The position numbers and the translations under genes are program-made. This document shows positions 41,285 through 53,421 of a DNA stretch of 64,000 nt, one piece after another. Source of the stretch: Poecilobothrus nobilitatus (taxonomy: Eukaryota > Arthropoda > Insecta > Diptera > Dolichopodidae). Numbering within the stretch: the stretch's first letter is position 1; the number at the start of each line of letters is the position of its first letter. Below the pieces are notes generated by a model. That model worked only from the letters and a program-made list of their open reading frames with translations, was not told the origin of the DNA and searched no databases. The DNA lies in NCBI GenBank assembly GCA_947095535.1, contig OX352773.1, forward strand, positions 32,633,398 to 32,697,397, written 5' to 3'.

Positions 41285-42429
41285 TTTATACCCTACATAT
41301 TAAGTATAGGGTATATTAACTTTGGTATGGTGTTTGTAACCACCAAAAGGAAGCGAGTTAGGTATAGACATGTATATATATTCTGAATCAGGATCACCGC
41401 CTGAGTCGATTTAGCGATGTCCGTCCGTCCGTCACGATAACTCAAAAAATAATGAGGCTATCTTGATGAAATTTATACTGTAGGTTAACAATGACTGAGG
41501 TAAGGCGGGGATTGTAAATGGGCGAAATCGGACCATGCGTTCGTGTACCTCCCATACAACTCCCAAAACCTAATACGCATATTTTCGAAATTAATAAAGA
41601 TAGAAACTTAAAATTTTGTACGAGGGTGTGTTTTTCTGAATCCCTGATATCCCTTAAATTTGAGATGAATTGGAGTGATTGTTCGGGTACCTCCCATGCA
41701 AATCCCAAAACCGAACAAGCATATATTCGAAATTAATAAAGATAGAAACTTCAAATTTGGTACTAGGGTGTTGTTTCCTGAATCCCTGATTTGTCCAAAA
41801 TTTGAGTTGAATTGGAGGAGCCGTTCGGGTACCTCCCATACAACTCCCAAAACCGAACATGCATATCTTCGAAATTAATAAAGATAGGAACTTTAAATTT
41901 GATACGAGGGTGCTGTTTCCTAAATCCCTAATTTGCCTAAAATTTGTGATGAATTGGAGTGGTCGTTCGGGTACCTCCCATACAACTCCCAAAACCGAAC
42001 AAGCATATCTTCGAAATTAATAAAGATAGAAACTTCAAATTTGGTACTAGGATGTTGTTTCCTGAATCCCTGATTTGTCCAAAATTTAAGATGAATTAGA
42101 ATGGTTGTTCGGTTATCTGCCACACAACTTCTAAGACCAAACAAGCATATCTTCGAAATTAATAAATATATAAACTTGAAATTTGATATAAGAATATTCT
42201 ACCCTGTTGATGTCTTCAAAATTTGAGATGAATTGGGGTGGTGATCCGCGTGCCTTCACACACTTCCCAAGACCTAACAAGCATATTTTCGAATTTAATA
42301 AAGATAGAAATCTGAAATTTTGTACAAAGGTTGTAAAAGTATTTATTTTTTTAGCTTATATTAAATACCTAACTAAAATAACTTATGGATTTTTAATTTA
42401 ATTTGAATTTTTTAGGTGTAGGGTATAAA
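41285..42429. mobile_element. Non-autonomous TIR element with internal minisatellite
   Basis: The segment is bounded by TTTATACCCTACA at 41285-41297 and its exact complement TGTAGGGTATAAA at 42417-42429, a 13-bp terminal inverted repeat. A subterminal hairpin (ATACCCT at 41288, AGGGTAT at 41308) lies at the left end. The left part, about 41370-41435, contains CAGGATCACCGCCTGAGTCG and GATGTCCGTCCGTCCGTC, closely resembling a dispersed sequence I recall from Drosophila and other higher flies. Most of the interior is a 142-bp tandem array. No transposase frame exists. Open frames on both strands are products of the array cycling through all three frames. The element class is not settled; a MITE or a satellite-bearing non-autonomous DNA element is the best description. 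Target-site duplications could not be identified in the AT-rich flanks. Confidence 0.75.
41518..42338. repeat. 142-bp tandem array, about six units
   Basis: The shared word TTAATAAAGATAGAAACTT (or a close variant) starts at 41591, 41733, 41875, 42017, 42159 and 42295. The spacing is 142, 142, 142, 142 and 136 bp. Each unit also carries ACCTCCCATACAACTCCC, AAAACCGAACAAGCATATCTTCGAAA, GGTACGAGGGTG and CCTGAATCCCTGATTTGTCC in that order. Units two to four are most alike; the first and last are more diverged, as expected if the array expands from its middle. The array is much less AT-rich than its surroundings. Because 142 is not divisible by three, apparent proteins such as the GVVWEVPERPLQF frames on the minus strand are artefacts. 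Confidence 0.92.
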
Positions 42430-45400
42430 TAAGTCTGTTGCATCGACTTACTGTTACTTTTACTTGTTCTTTTTCTAATTTGTAAAAGTTTCACCGAAAA
42501 TCGATTCAATAAAAATAAATTATTTTTCAAAAGTACAGAAAATCGAATTAATAAAAAAAGATGTATACCGCATTTTTTGAAGGACCTGCACTACAATATG
42601 TATTGGTATCAATTATGTGACTATAATAAAACTGTGTAAATAATTCTGCAGAGCAAATGTTATAAAATGTAAAATCTAAAACTAAAATGATTATATGTAT
42701 TAAGTTTCTCAATAGATCGAAATTTATTTTATCGCTGTTATAACACAATCTTGATTTTCCTCTATGGTATATTGTGCTCATTATTATCTCCTCAGGTTAT
42801 CTTAAATTAAAAAATTAGTTTAGCAAAAATTTAATTTAGTACGTAGGTTAAATATTGGTTCTATATTTTAGATGGCTTTTGATTTTTTTTTTTTCGATAG
42901 AAGGAGATCTCTTTAATACGCAAATCATCTCAATCTTCTATTATTATTTTAATTATAATAATTGTGTACTATTATAGATGTCATTTATTACATTATTATA
43001 ATAAAAATGATAGAAAGAATTAAAATTACAGTTATAAAGATTTAATATAAACATTAAAACAAGATAATTAACCAATATGTTTTCATCTAAACAAAAAAAC
43101 TATTTACTTAGAGATATTTTTAATACAATCTACTTCACAAATCAAAAAATTACTTGGGATTCCTAACGAAATTAAAAAATAAAACATATTTTTGAATCTA
43201 TAAAACAATAAAAACATTTAAGATTCAAATGCAAAAGCATTTAAGATTTTTAAGTTTTTTATCTTCTAAATTCCTTAACAATACTTTTAAAAGTTGTGTA
43301 CCTCAGCACAAAAAAAAAAAAAGGGAGAGTACATAATTTTCACCATCATTAACGAATAAAAAATAAAAATAAAAATAAATTATTATTATATACACCTTTA
43401 CCTGTTCATTTCAAGCAATTCAATTTAATTGTAATGTAAAATCAAAAAAAAAAAAAGAAACATTACTTATAGCCCCCATTTCCCATGATCTTTCTGCCGT
43501 CTTAATCATTTCATCATTATTTTTCTAACAAAATGTTTAAGTCAATAATTCGCGTATTATTTTAATCGCGATTTTATCACTATTTTCAAATATTTACAAC
43601 AACAAAAAGAATATATATATATTAACAGTAAAATGGTATACACCTGAATTTAATTTAAGTTTTCTAATTCTGAACAATTTTCATTCATATTTTACTTTAC
43701 TCATCATTTGCCTCAATTCACAACTCATAAAATTGTTCTGATTTACGATTCCTTGTTTTTTTTTTAATCATTTAAACTTTTGCTCTTAAAGTACTAGTTT
43801 TGTTTTTATTTAACATATTCTATTAATCGTCATTATTTTCAGTATCATACAAATACCATCGCGTTATAGTATGGTTATTATGCCTAACAATCAGCCTATA
43901 TTGAAACGTTCCGAAATTTATTTTCTTGCATGTTAAACAAAGACATGGCAAAAAGAATAAAAAATATATCGTGTCATTTAAGTAAAGTTAAATAAAATAT
44001 TTGTTTTGTTGTTCTGTTTCATAGATTATTTTCTATTCTCCCCTTTTTTTTTTTTTTTTTTTTTTTTGTTTTTATTTGAATTTAAGTCCCATTAAAGGTT
44101 AGGTTTTTCAGTTTAATTCCAATTACTTAAAAAGTAAATATATTGTATGTGTGTTAAATTAATGTTAGAAAGAACTAATGCTCTTTTATATAGTTTCTTC
44201 AAAAATGGTTCTTATTTTCTATTTTTTCTTATTATTTTATTTGTAGATTAAAAAGATTTGAAAATGAACAAAGAAAAAGAAAAAATTTATGAAAACAAAT
44301 AGTGGAGTATGTAATGAATTATGTTATATAGAAAACGATAATAGGATACAGTGATTTGATAGCATTAATATTAAAAAAAAAAAAATTAGAAACTCTTTCA
44401 TAATTCAGTTAAATCATACTCAATCAAAAACGAAAAAAAGGAAGCTCCCCTTTTGGAAAAGTTTTCCTGCAAGCTTTTGTTTTTCCTATGAGAGGTGAGA
44501 ATCTTCAAAAGATAACAAGTATATCCCATTAATAGTGTTTGATTCTTACTGACTAAACCCATATCCCTCTTTAATCAATCTATTGCGATGAAACCCCTAT
44601 CTCCTAACGCAGTATAACTCCTAACAAAGCAGTTGGGATAGGAGAAGATAGAATAAGGATGCGGAAATTTTGAATTGGAGATTAGAACTGTAAGGAAAAA
44701 TAAATGCACCTACTATTATTACTATTTTGCTATCAATGAGAAAGCTATCAACAGTTACAACATGCAGTAGTATATAACACTTTTCTGTACCAGATAATAA
44801 TTGAAGTTAGCTGCAACTGTCACTGTACCAGCTATTTATTAGTATTAGTATTAAATATAATTATTATTGTAAAACTTTGACAAATATAATCTTATAAAAA
44901 GTTCTTTAAATGGGGAAAAAAATAAATATATAGTTTAGATTTGAATAAGAAAAAAGATGGAAAATATATATGTTTTTCTTTTAAAATTTAATTAATCAGC
45001 TTTGTTGACAAATTTTTTACTTTCAGAAGTTTAATTTTTTATGTTATTATTTTGCTATCTTGTTCCTCTTTTTCGTTTTGATTAGAAATATTAACAGCCC
45101 CACAATTTACATTTCAAACTATTGCTATACTTTACATAGTTTTAACTTCTTTCATTTTTCTTTCGTTTCTTTAATGACTAGAAATATTTTACCTATCCAT
45201 TAGTTCCGTTAGTAAAATAAAGTATGAATACTCCTTTAAACTGAAATAACAAATTTTAAAATACTTTCATTACTTAAATTTCAACCTTATAAACTTAACT
45301 TTTTAATTATGATCTTGTGGTTTATTACAATAATTACAAAACCAAATTTTTAAACACGTTTAATTTTTGTTTTTCATTTTTTTTTTCTTTTGTGACTGAT

Positions 45401-47150
45401 GTACTGACATTTTGTATTTATAATCACTTTATTTCATATTAAATTCAACACTGATTTACATATAAACATCACTATGATATGCATGAAACACTATGGTATG
45501 CTTGTCTATTCAGTCATTTAACCTCTCAATTGAAAAAAATTAAAAATGACTTATAGAAAAATAAAATTGAAATTAAACTTTTATTTTATTTCTTCTTTAA
45601 ATGCAAATACTTTAAAATGGGTCTTGTTCTAAATCAAAAATTAAAAGCTTAGGGAAAAAAAATAACAAAAATCTTGAAAAATTTAGTTAAACTTTAAAAA
45701 TGCAGTCAAAGGTCGTGGAAAAAGAATTAATTTATTAGCTGTACTAAAGTACAGGTAAATATACCTGAAGGTACTTTATTCAATTTGATATTGAAAATGA
45801 AAAATGATACATAATGCCAAATCAATACAATGTTTTTTTGTTTTTTTTTTTTTTTTGGTTTTCAAAAGAAAATTCAATAACTAATGAAAATTTAAGATTA
45901 ATTAATTAATGTTTTTTAAATAAATTCTAATAGGGAAGAACTAACACGAAACTATTAAAATAAAAAAAATATATATACTTTTAAATACATTTCACAAATT
46001 TTAATTAAACTAAAATTCAATTTAGAATTAAAATAATTTTTAAAATGAATGTTTTTTAAAATGATTTTGAAAAACTAAAAAGAAAACTGAATTTTTAATT
46101 ATAAAATTGATTAAATGAATACAGAGATTATTTTAAATTTTATTTAAGATTTTAATTACGAAAAATTTAGGTTAATCTTTTTATATTTATAATATATATA
46201 TTACATATATATATTATATTTATTTTATTTCAATATATAATTTAAAACAAATTTTATATAAATGAAAATAAAAACTTTTCTGAACAAAAATCTTCTATAT
46301 TACCACGAAATTCTTAAATCCTAATCGCATTAATTTAAACTTTCACAAATAAAATGTTTGCACAAAATTTTACAAAATACATACATACATATATCTTATA
46401 TCAGATAATAGGTACATATATCTTATATTATAATAAATAAATGTGCTTAATCATGAATTTCTTAAAAATAATTATATAATTTAAAAATTTTACCGTTATA
46501 ATAATAATAGATGTGATTATAAGGATATTATGAATAGCTTATGAAGAAAAAATTTATATTATCATCCTAAAAATATGCAATGGATTTTTAATTTTTTTTT
46601 TTTTATTTGGAAACAGTAATAATGAGGCCTTGGTAGCGTATTAGTTTAAAACATATCGTATTAAACGATAGATTGCGGGTAGCAAGTGGTTTTTACTAAA
46701 CAATAATTTTTCTTAACAATAATTTCCCACATTGCCAGTTGTAGTATCAAATAAATAATATTTGTGTACAAATTAATATTGGTATTTCTTTAGGTATGCC
46801 TTTATTAGCTGATTATTAATCTATATGATATGTAATATTAATATAAATAAATAAACTGTAGAGCAAAATAGTTTTTCATTTATTTTTAATTTCTTGTTAT
46901 TAGTAATTCCTAAATGAATATTTTAAATAAGTCATAATAATTTTATGATTTATAGCTCTAACATATGTTTTCTTTATATTATATTTGTATTTTATTTGCA
47001 CAAACTTATAAAAGTTCTAAAACAAGATAATTAAACTTAAATTGAACAAATACATAACATACATATTTACTTCGTTTAATAAAACGGTATTACAAGTAAA
47101 CAAGCTCTAATTACTTTAGAATTTAAACCTGATCCTTTGTCCAAACGGGT
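42430..47150. other. AT-rich non-coding stretch
   Basis: No gene supported. It contains a run of 23 T at 44045-44067. A less AT-rich island at about 44440-44700 contains CCCCTATCTCCTAACGCAG and GTTGGGATAGGAG, partly self-complementary; it could be the 3' end of a decayed element. A degraded tRNA-like segment is listed separately at 46622-46700. Confidence 0.6.
46622..46700 (+). mobile_element. Possible decayed tRNA-like SINE head
   Basis: The segment GAGGCCTTGGTAGCGTATTAG, then CGTATTAAACGATAGATTGCGGGTAGCAAG, has the general layout of a tRNA: an A-box-like TAGCGTATTAG and an anticodon-arm-like palindrome ATCGTATTAAACGAT. A GCGGGTxxxAAG stands where a B box would be, but that B box is damaged. 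It differs from the SINE family at 3043, 12394 and 47151. It may be a second SINE family or coincidence. Confidence 0.28.
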
Positions 47151-47339
47151 TTTTTTTTATTGCATTTCTTTGCCACATAAATGTGGACAGGAAATTACAC
47201 AGCCTTTTCTGTTCAGGCGTGGCTGTAAATTTTGTAAGGGGGAATAACTCTTACGACGTATGTGGGATTCGAACCCACACTACTTCGGTGTTTACAGCGT
47301 ATTTTATACGCTCTTACCCACTAGGCTACCGAGGCCCCT
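47151..47339 (-). mobile_element. tRNA-derived SINE (copy B)
   Basis: Minus-strand copy of the family seen at 3043-3228. Read on the minus strand it starts GGGGCCTCGGTAGCCTAG near 47338. Both polymerase III boxes are intact: the A box at 47318-47328 and the B box at 47265-47275 (GGTTCGAATCC on the minus strand). It carries the full body with CAGCCACGCCTGAACAG and CCTGTCCACATTTATG, and ends in an A-rich tail (T run at about 47151-47159 on the plus strand). The flanks share TTTGGA, a possible imperfect target duplication. It lies about 620 bp upstream of the cuticle gene exon at 47963, in antisense orientation. If the gene's first exon is further upstream, this SINE sits within the first intron. 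Confidence 0.88.
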
Positions 47340-47962
47340 CCAAAGGATTTTTATTTTATTTTTTCAATGTACTTGATTGGCATTTAAGTTTTCAGAGTCA
47401 CTTTGTATAAATGTACCGAAATATATTGAGTAATAAATTTTAATTCTTTTTCCATAAATTTAAAACAATCATTTATTTTTATTTTATGTCTGATTCATTA
47501 AACTCATCTGCTCATCTGTAATATTTCATGATCGTCAATAACTTTTTAAATTAATACACAAAATCAAAACTTAAACTTTGAAATGCCGCGACATACAGAT
47601 ATTAAAAATAATAAAAGAATCCTTTTTAAAAATAAGAATTTTTTTTATCAATTTCTTATAGTATATAAAAATAACAACAGTTAAGTTTCCGCATTTCAAT
47701 AGTGGATAATGAGTTTTTTTTTTAGTTTTTATTTGTTTTTTTAATAACTAATATGTGGAATGTGTGTAAAATAAAGTAAATAAAACCAAAAATAATTTTT
47801 TTTTTTTCATTTTATTTATTTCATTAGCAAATTTCAACTAAAAAATTATTTTTTTTACCGCTTTCAGTTTAAATTTAAGTTTTTAATTAATTTTCAAACT
47901 TTTCTTATTGTATATTTAATTAAAATTAAATAAAAATTTCTTTTTCTTTTTTTTTGTTTCAG
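47340..47962. other. Sequence upstream of the first visible cuticle exon, presumably intronic
   Basis: AT-rich, with no gene of its own. The last bases before 47963 form a strong splice acceptor: a long T-rich tract ending TTTGTTTCAG. So this stretch is read as the 3' part of an intron preceding the exon at 47963. The exon with the start codon is not within it as far as can be told. Confidence 0.6.
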
Positions 47963-48082
47963 AGTTGTATATTTACCGTAGTAGTTTTAACATATTCACA
48001 AATAGCACCTGGTTCTAATACATATTTACCGCCCAAACCAACACCAAAGGGTTATAATTATCCAGCTCCACCACCAGGATCC
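47963..48082 (+). CDS. Cuticular protein gene, exon with signal-peptide end and YLPP region
   Basis: First visible coding exon of a secreted structural cuticle protein. It follows an acceptor (polypyrimidine tract, TTTCAG at 47957-47962) and ends at a consensus donor GTAAGT at 48083, giving exactly 40 codons in phase 0 at both ends. It begins SCIFTVVVLTYSQIAPG, a hydrophobic stretch that fits the rear of a signal peptide with likely cleavage after VLTYS. It then continues SNTYLPPKPTPKGYNYPAPP. YLPP near the N-terminus is common in resilin-like and related RR cuticular proteins. The start codon must be in an upstream exon that I could not identify; insect cuticle genes often have a tiny first exon with a few codons, separated by an intron. 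A frame that would need a TTG start at 47954 runs into this exon but is just intron sequence. The frame matches the next two exons without a break. Confidence 0.87.
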
Positions 48083-48592
48083 GTAAGTTTTATATTAATT
48101 AAAAAAGAAACAAAAATGCAAAGTAAAATGTATGAAATTTGAAAAGGATTACAAGGATAAGATTATTGTGATTTTTATTAAGTATATTATAAAAATCTTA
48201 AGTAAGATTGATACAAAAAATAAAAAAGAATCTTATGTAAAAAAAAGTCTTAAACAATAACATTTATTATTTAATTTTGACATATATGTAAAACTAATTA
48301 AACTTTGAAGTACTATAAAAAACGACAAGTTAGTTCTAAAAAATGAATATTAATGAGTTAAATCTAAATCATTCTTCAAACACATAATTTTTATATATTT
48401 TTAACTTAGAATTAGTGGATAGGAAAATGTAATTGCAAATTGGATTTAATAAAGTAAAAGTACAATATAAACAAAAGGAAAATAAATAAGTTAGCGAATT
48501 GTTAAACCATTAAGGCAATCTATAAATGGTTTTCACCTATGAGAAAGGAAAGTAATCATTTTTTTCTTTAAATAATTAATTTTAATTTCTAG

Positions 48593-48713
48593 TCATTTCA
48601 TCATCACCTTTTTGAAGTACAGTTCGGGATGAACCTTATAACATTCCAGAAACGTTCTAGACCTATTGCCCGTGTTCTCCTATACCGAAAACCTATAGTC
48701 ATAGGTAAAACTT
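48593..48713 (+). other. Coding-like island in the intron, unassigned
   Basis: An island of noticeably higher GC starts after TTTTAATTTCTAG, which would serve as a splice acceptor. It has an open frame of 40 codons from 48593 to the TAA at 48713, with segments FEVQFGMNLITFQKRSRPIA and RVLLYRKPIVIGK. A weak donor-like ATAG|GTAAAA is at 48704/48705. As a cassette exon it would be 112 nt and would break the frame to the next exon, so it could at best be an alternative terminal exon of the cuticle gene. Its composition is unlike the Pro-rich exons, so an old transposon fragment is at least as likely. No family recognised. Confidence 0.2.
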
Positions 48714-51700
48714 AAATAATTTTCTATGTTATCTAGTCACTGTTTCTAGGGCGATCTCTATAACGTGTACCAATTATTCTGACCTAAAAGATGGATTTTT
48801 AAAATTAATCCTAGTAATTTATCATATAACATGATCCCTATTTAATACTTTGGCTTTTAATAAATTTTTCTAAATTTTTATTGTTAATTTGTGCCAGCAA
48901 TACATTGTATCTGAATATAGGTATCATGCATATCTTGTTTAGGACCAAACATTTTTAAAAGCAGTTTTCCTTCGAAGATTTTTCATTTTTTATAACATTC
49001 TGGTCATTTATGTAACTTTAATTTGACAAATACAAAAGTAACATTTTGTTACGTTTCCAATTTTTGAAGATTACACATTAGGTATATAAAATGTTTTTTT
49101 TTAAATGAGTGCAAATTCAACATTTATTTAAAAATAAATCAGCCAAAATTCTTGTTTTTGTAAATCTTTTCATTAATTTATATTAAACTTTATGCCTATG
49201 TTTGTTCTGTTTTTTCTTCACTATAGTAAGCTTTAATTTAATGTGATACAACTGTCAAATCGTTTTATTTGATTTTAACTTGATCCAGCACATAAATATT
49301 TTAGTTACCTTTAAAAGGTTAGCTTAGTTTTGCTATTTTTTTTTTTTTGTTTAGTAATATGAAATTTAACTTAAATACTAACACTTATTTTTAATTCTTT
49401 AATCAATATTTAAAATACAACTACTAAATCTACTAATAAACTATAGCTTAATTTCAATCAAATAACTTTACACAAAAGCTTCAGAGAGGGCATTAAATTA
49501 ATACTTTCAATGAAATTTACATTTAAATTTTTATTGCAAGTATTTACACTTTTTTTTTTTTTTTAATATAGCAATAAAAAATTAAGTTAAAATTTTAACA
49601 TCATTTTTCAATTGATAAAAAACAAAAAAAACAACGTCAAAACAAAAAATTTAAATAAAAAACCAAAGAACCATAAATTCTCGAAAAAGAAAACTCTTTT
49701 TATTTTTTGTGTAACAAATCTATTAAGTAACAAAATTACTTTTATTTTATTATTTTGGTTTGTTTTTTTTTTTTCCATGTTTTTTCTTTTTTGTTTTGTT
49801 AAACAAAATATTAATTTGCCATTCAAACAGAAAAAAAAAAAAAAAAAAACAATTTTTTCTCAACATCAAAAGAGAATTTCCAAACTCTTTAACTACTTTT
49901 ATTTTCATTTACAATTTTTTGTTTTTTTTTTTGTAATTCTTTTTAATAAATAAAAATCCCAAATAAATAAAACATTCAACAAGCAGCGCCAGCCGTTTTC
50001 CATCATTTTCATCATTAATACTAGCATTATCAATATCATTAAGATTGCCGCCACTATACATATATACCATCAAAATAATCTTCGTCGTTTTATAGTCCAT
50101 CATTCAAACCACCACCATTTTTAAACCCCTCTAAACATGAATAAATAAAATGCTTAACCATAATAAATCTTTGCTAGTAAAAAAACAAATTTTTTTTTCT
50201 TTTTTTACCTGTAACAAAATAGAAAAACCAAATTGCCTTGGGAGATGTTCTATGGTAATGCACTGCTCCCATTTTATTACATTACCATCATTTCATTTTT
50301 ATTTTCCTTTTTTTTTTTTGTTGTTTCTTTTTGTTTTTTTTTTTTGTTTTTTGTGCTTTATTTGATGCAACACCAAACTTTGAATATTTTAAAAGCCAAC
50401 AAGAAAAACAAAAAAAAAATCCATCAGAGAACACCTTAAAACAATAAAAAAGAAAAAAAATAATAACAAAAAATAGAATATTATTTACCTGTAATATTTA
50501 TTTTACAGGTACTTTGTAATAAAAAGTAAAAAAAAAAAAAATACAATTTTTTTAATAGTTATGATGGTAATTTGAAAATAACAAAAAAAAAAAAAAAACC
50601 AAAATAAATTAAAATTGAAATAAAACAAATACATGAACTATTAGTTAAAAGAATTGAATCTGAAATTAAAATTAAAATTGAATGATTAATAATAAATTAA
50701 AGAATGCATTTTAAAATTCTTTTGGTTTTTGGTTTTTACACTAATAAAAAATTTTTGATTGGAATTTCAAATAATATTTAAAAGCAAAAAAAAATTTCAT
50801 TTTTTTCTTGAACCCCATATTTTATACATTTAAATAATTTTTAGGCTTTGTTATATTTTGAAACGTTTATAAGATGTGCTATTTTTGTACAAAACGATAA
50901 AATAAGTCTATTTTTAGCTTGTGATTAAGCATATCATCATTGGGATGTGACCGTATACTAAGCATAATTCCGAATGATTTCTACAAAATATGAAAAAATG
51001 AACAAGAAGACAAAAGATAAAAAATAAAGACCAGTTCATATATTACAGAAAATGATTCCTTTCAAAATTTGCTACTTGACATAGTACTTGCTTTAATCTT
51101 TGTATTAAATTTTCTATGCTCGTAATAATCTCCTATAGCTGGTTATTTTTTTTTTCTAATTTTACAATATTAGTTGAATTTTTAGTCGTTTTTCATTATA
51201 CAGTTATTAAAGAATTTGAACTTTCATTTGATTTTCTAGCCGAAAACTTTTAAAAAATTAATGCTTTTATATTATATCAATAAGATGCGTTATGATACTT
51301 TACGACTTCACAATACTTATGACTCTTATACGTTTATCACAAAAAAAAAAAAATTGAAATTTTGAATCCAAAAACAGAAAATTCGATCATAATCTAAAAG
51401 GGAAAACAAAAATGGAATGAATCAGATCTAGAATCAATTATTGATAATCACCATACTTTTTATAACACCATACATCTAGTTGTAACACGAGTATTCATAC
51501 AAGCTATAAAAAAAATGGACATAACTATAACAAGTCAATGCCGACCAAGAAAAAGTTTAAAAGCATCTTCTATGAATCACTTTAAGACAACAAGACCAGT
51601 AAGAAGATAAATTCACTTCTTCTTTATTATCCGTTATTTTGTTTTTTTTTTTTTTTTTTTTGTTTTTTAATAATTACATTTAACAAGACAAAATTAGATT

Positions 51701-52538
51701 AAGTGTAACTTAAATTTTTTATTCTCACTTATATCTTTTTTTTTTTTTAGTTAAAATTATTCATTTATGGCTTGAAGCAAAATTTCACACTTAACAAAAA
51801 TTCTTTTTCGTTTTGAATTTTCTGAATGTAAAATAAAAACAAAAAAAGAAAAATTTATTTTGAATAAAATAAAAAATATATAAAAAATTTGCATAAAATC
51901 AAAATTAAATTCTGTAAAAAAAAAATTGAAAAATAGAAAAAAAATAATACAAGTTTATACTAAAACAGGAAAAATAGTTACATCTTAAAACTATTAAGAG
52001 TAATTTCCCTTTCATCTGTTCCTACTGAATTAGTTCATTTTTTTTTTTTTTTTTTAACTCTTATTTTGTATACTTTTTGTTCTGAAATTATTAAAATATA
52101 TATATATATTTTTTTTTTTTCTTTTACCTTAACATTTTATGTTATGCATACTTCATACTTTTCTGGTTTTGTCTGAGAACAAAAAAACCAAAAAAAAAAA
52201 AACATTAATATAAAAAAAATACTAAATTCCCTCTAGGAGAATTTTTTTCACAAAAAAAAAAAAAATATCTCAAACCTCTGTAACAGGTGTATACAGAAAA
52301 TGCAAATAATATCTTTATTTATACATAAAATATAATATCTACAGGTATATATATATATTATAATAATATACTGGTGTTATATAGTATTTTTTTTTTTTTT
52401 TTTTCTTTCTATTTTATAAGTATATACAAAAATAATTATTATATTCTATAATATACAGGGTGTTTTAAAAAAAAAAATTTGATATTTATGTAATAATAAA
52501 TTTATTTGAACCGGTTATAACAGTTTATTATTTTAATT

Positions 52539-52645
52539 ATTAGATACGTTGTGGTAATTTTCGTTTACCATAACGTATCTAATAATATTACGTATCTAAT
52601 AGTAATAACGTATCTAATATTACCATAATCAACCGTTATGGTAAT
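52539..52645. repeat. Double hairpin with repeated ACGTATCTAAT words
   Basis: Arms of 19 bp, 52539-52557 (ATTAGATACGTTGTGGTAA) and 52565-52583, pair with a single G-T wobble around a 7-base loop. A second hairpin has perfect 10-bp arms ATTACCATAA at 52619-52628 and TTATGGTAAT at 52636-52645. Between them the word ACGTATCTAAT, which is part of the first arm, recurs at 52590 and 52608. This looks like a foldback/MITE-type remnant inside the intron. Confidence 0.6.
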
Positions 52646-53381
52646 TTTCTTTTTAAAACGATTGTAATTTTTTTTAAAAATTTTAATACAATGACGATTT
52701 TAAAATAGGTAAAAACTTTTTCTTTCTAATTGTTATTGTTAATAACCTAATTTCCTTCCATCAACCAATGCAGACAAGAGAGGAATACACCGGTTTGAGA
52801 ATAATTCTAGATATTTTTTGTGTAAAAAAATTCTTTTATATAAAAAAAAATGTTGTGCGTTTACGCTTTATCTCTCTATAAAGTTGTATAAATAATACTA
52901 TTAAGAATTTTTTTTTACGAGATTATGATAATTGATCTAATAACAGATACATAATTAACTTTTTATCAACTAACTATAAATTACATTAATTTCACTTTTA
53001 AGAAACTTTCAATGACTATTTGGCACTCAAGAGACACTTATATTGGGTACATCAAGAAATTATGGTTAAAAAACAAAATTATATAAATAAACACTCAAAA
53101 ATTTTAATATACATTTGTACATATAATTTCAAAACACTATGTATTATTATATTTATATTTAATTTTGTGTATATAATTTTTAAATAAAGAATTCTCATAA
53201 AATTTTTTGTTTTGTATATATTTTTTTTTTTTTTTTTTCTAGATATCAAAATTTATATACATTATATAAATTGCATAGTTATATAATATTATATTTATAA
53301 ATTTATAAACCTTAACTATTACGGGGATTACTTTCAATTATATTTTCACAGTAATTTTTTGTTAAACAATACCATAGTGAA

Positions 53382-53421
<40 letters not shown>

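Noticed and set aside
41442..42144. Overlapping open frames in the 142-bp array encoding repeated GVVWEVPERPLQF-like peptides on the minus strand and related ones on the plus strand
   Set aside because: They follow from the tandem repeat, which shifts frame each unit because 142 is not divisible by three. There is no start context, splice support or family.
49608..50439. Several 64-113-codon frames on both strands inside the long intron
   Set aside because: Opposing frames over the same A/T runs, with poly-Phe and poly-Lys content typical of noise.
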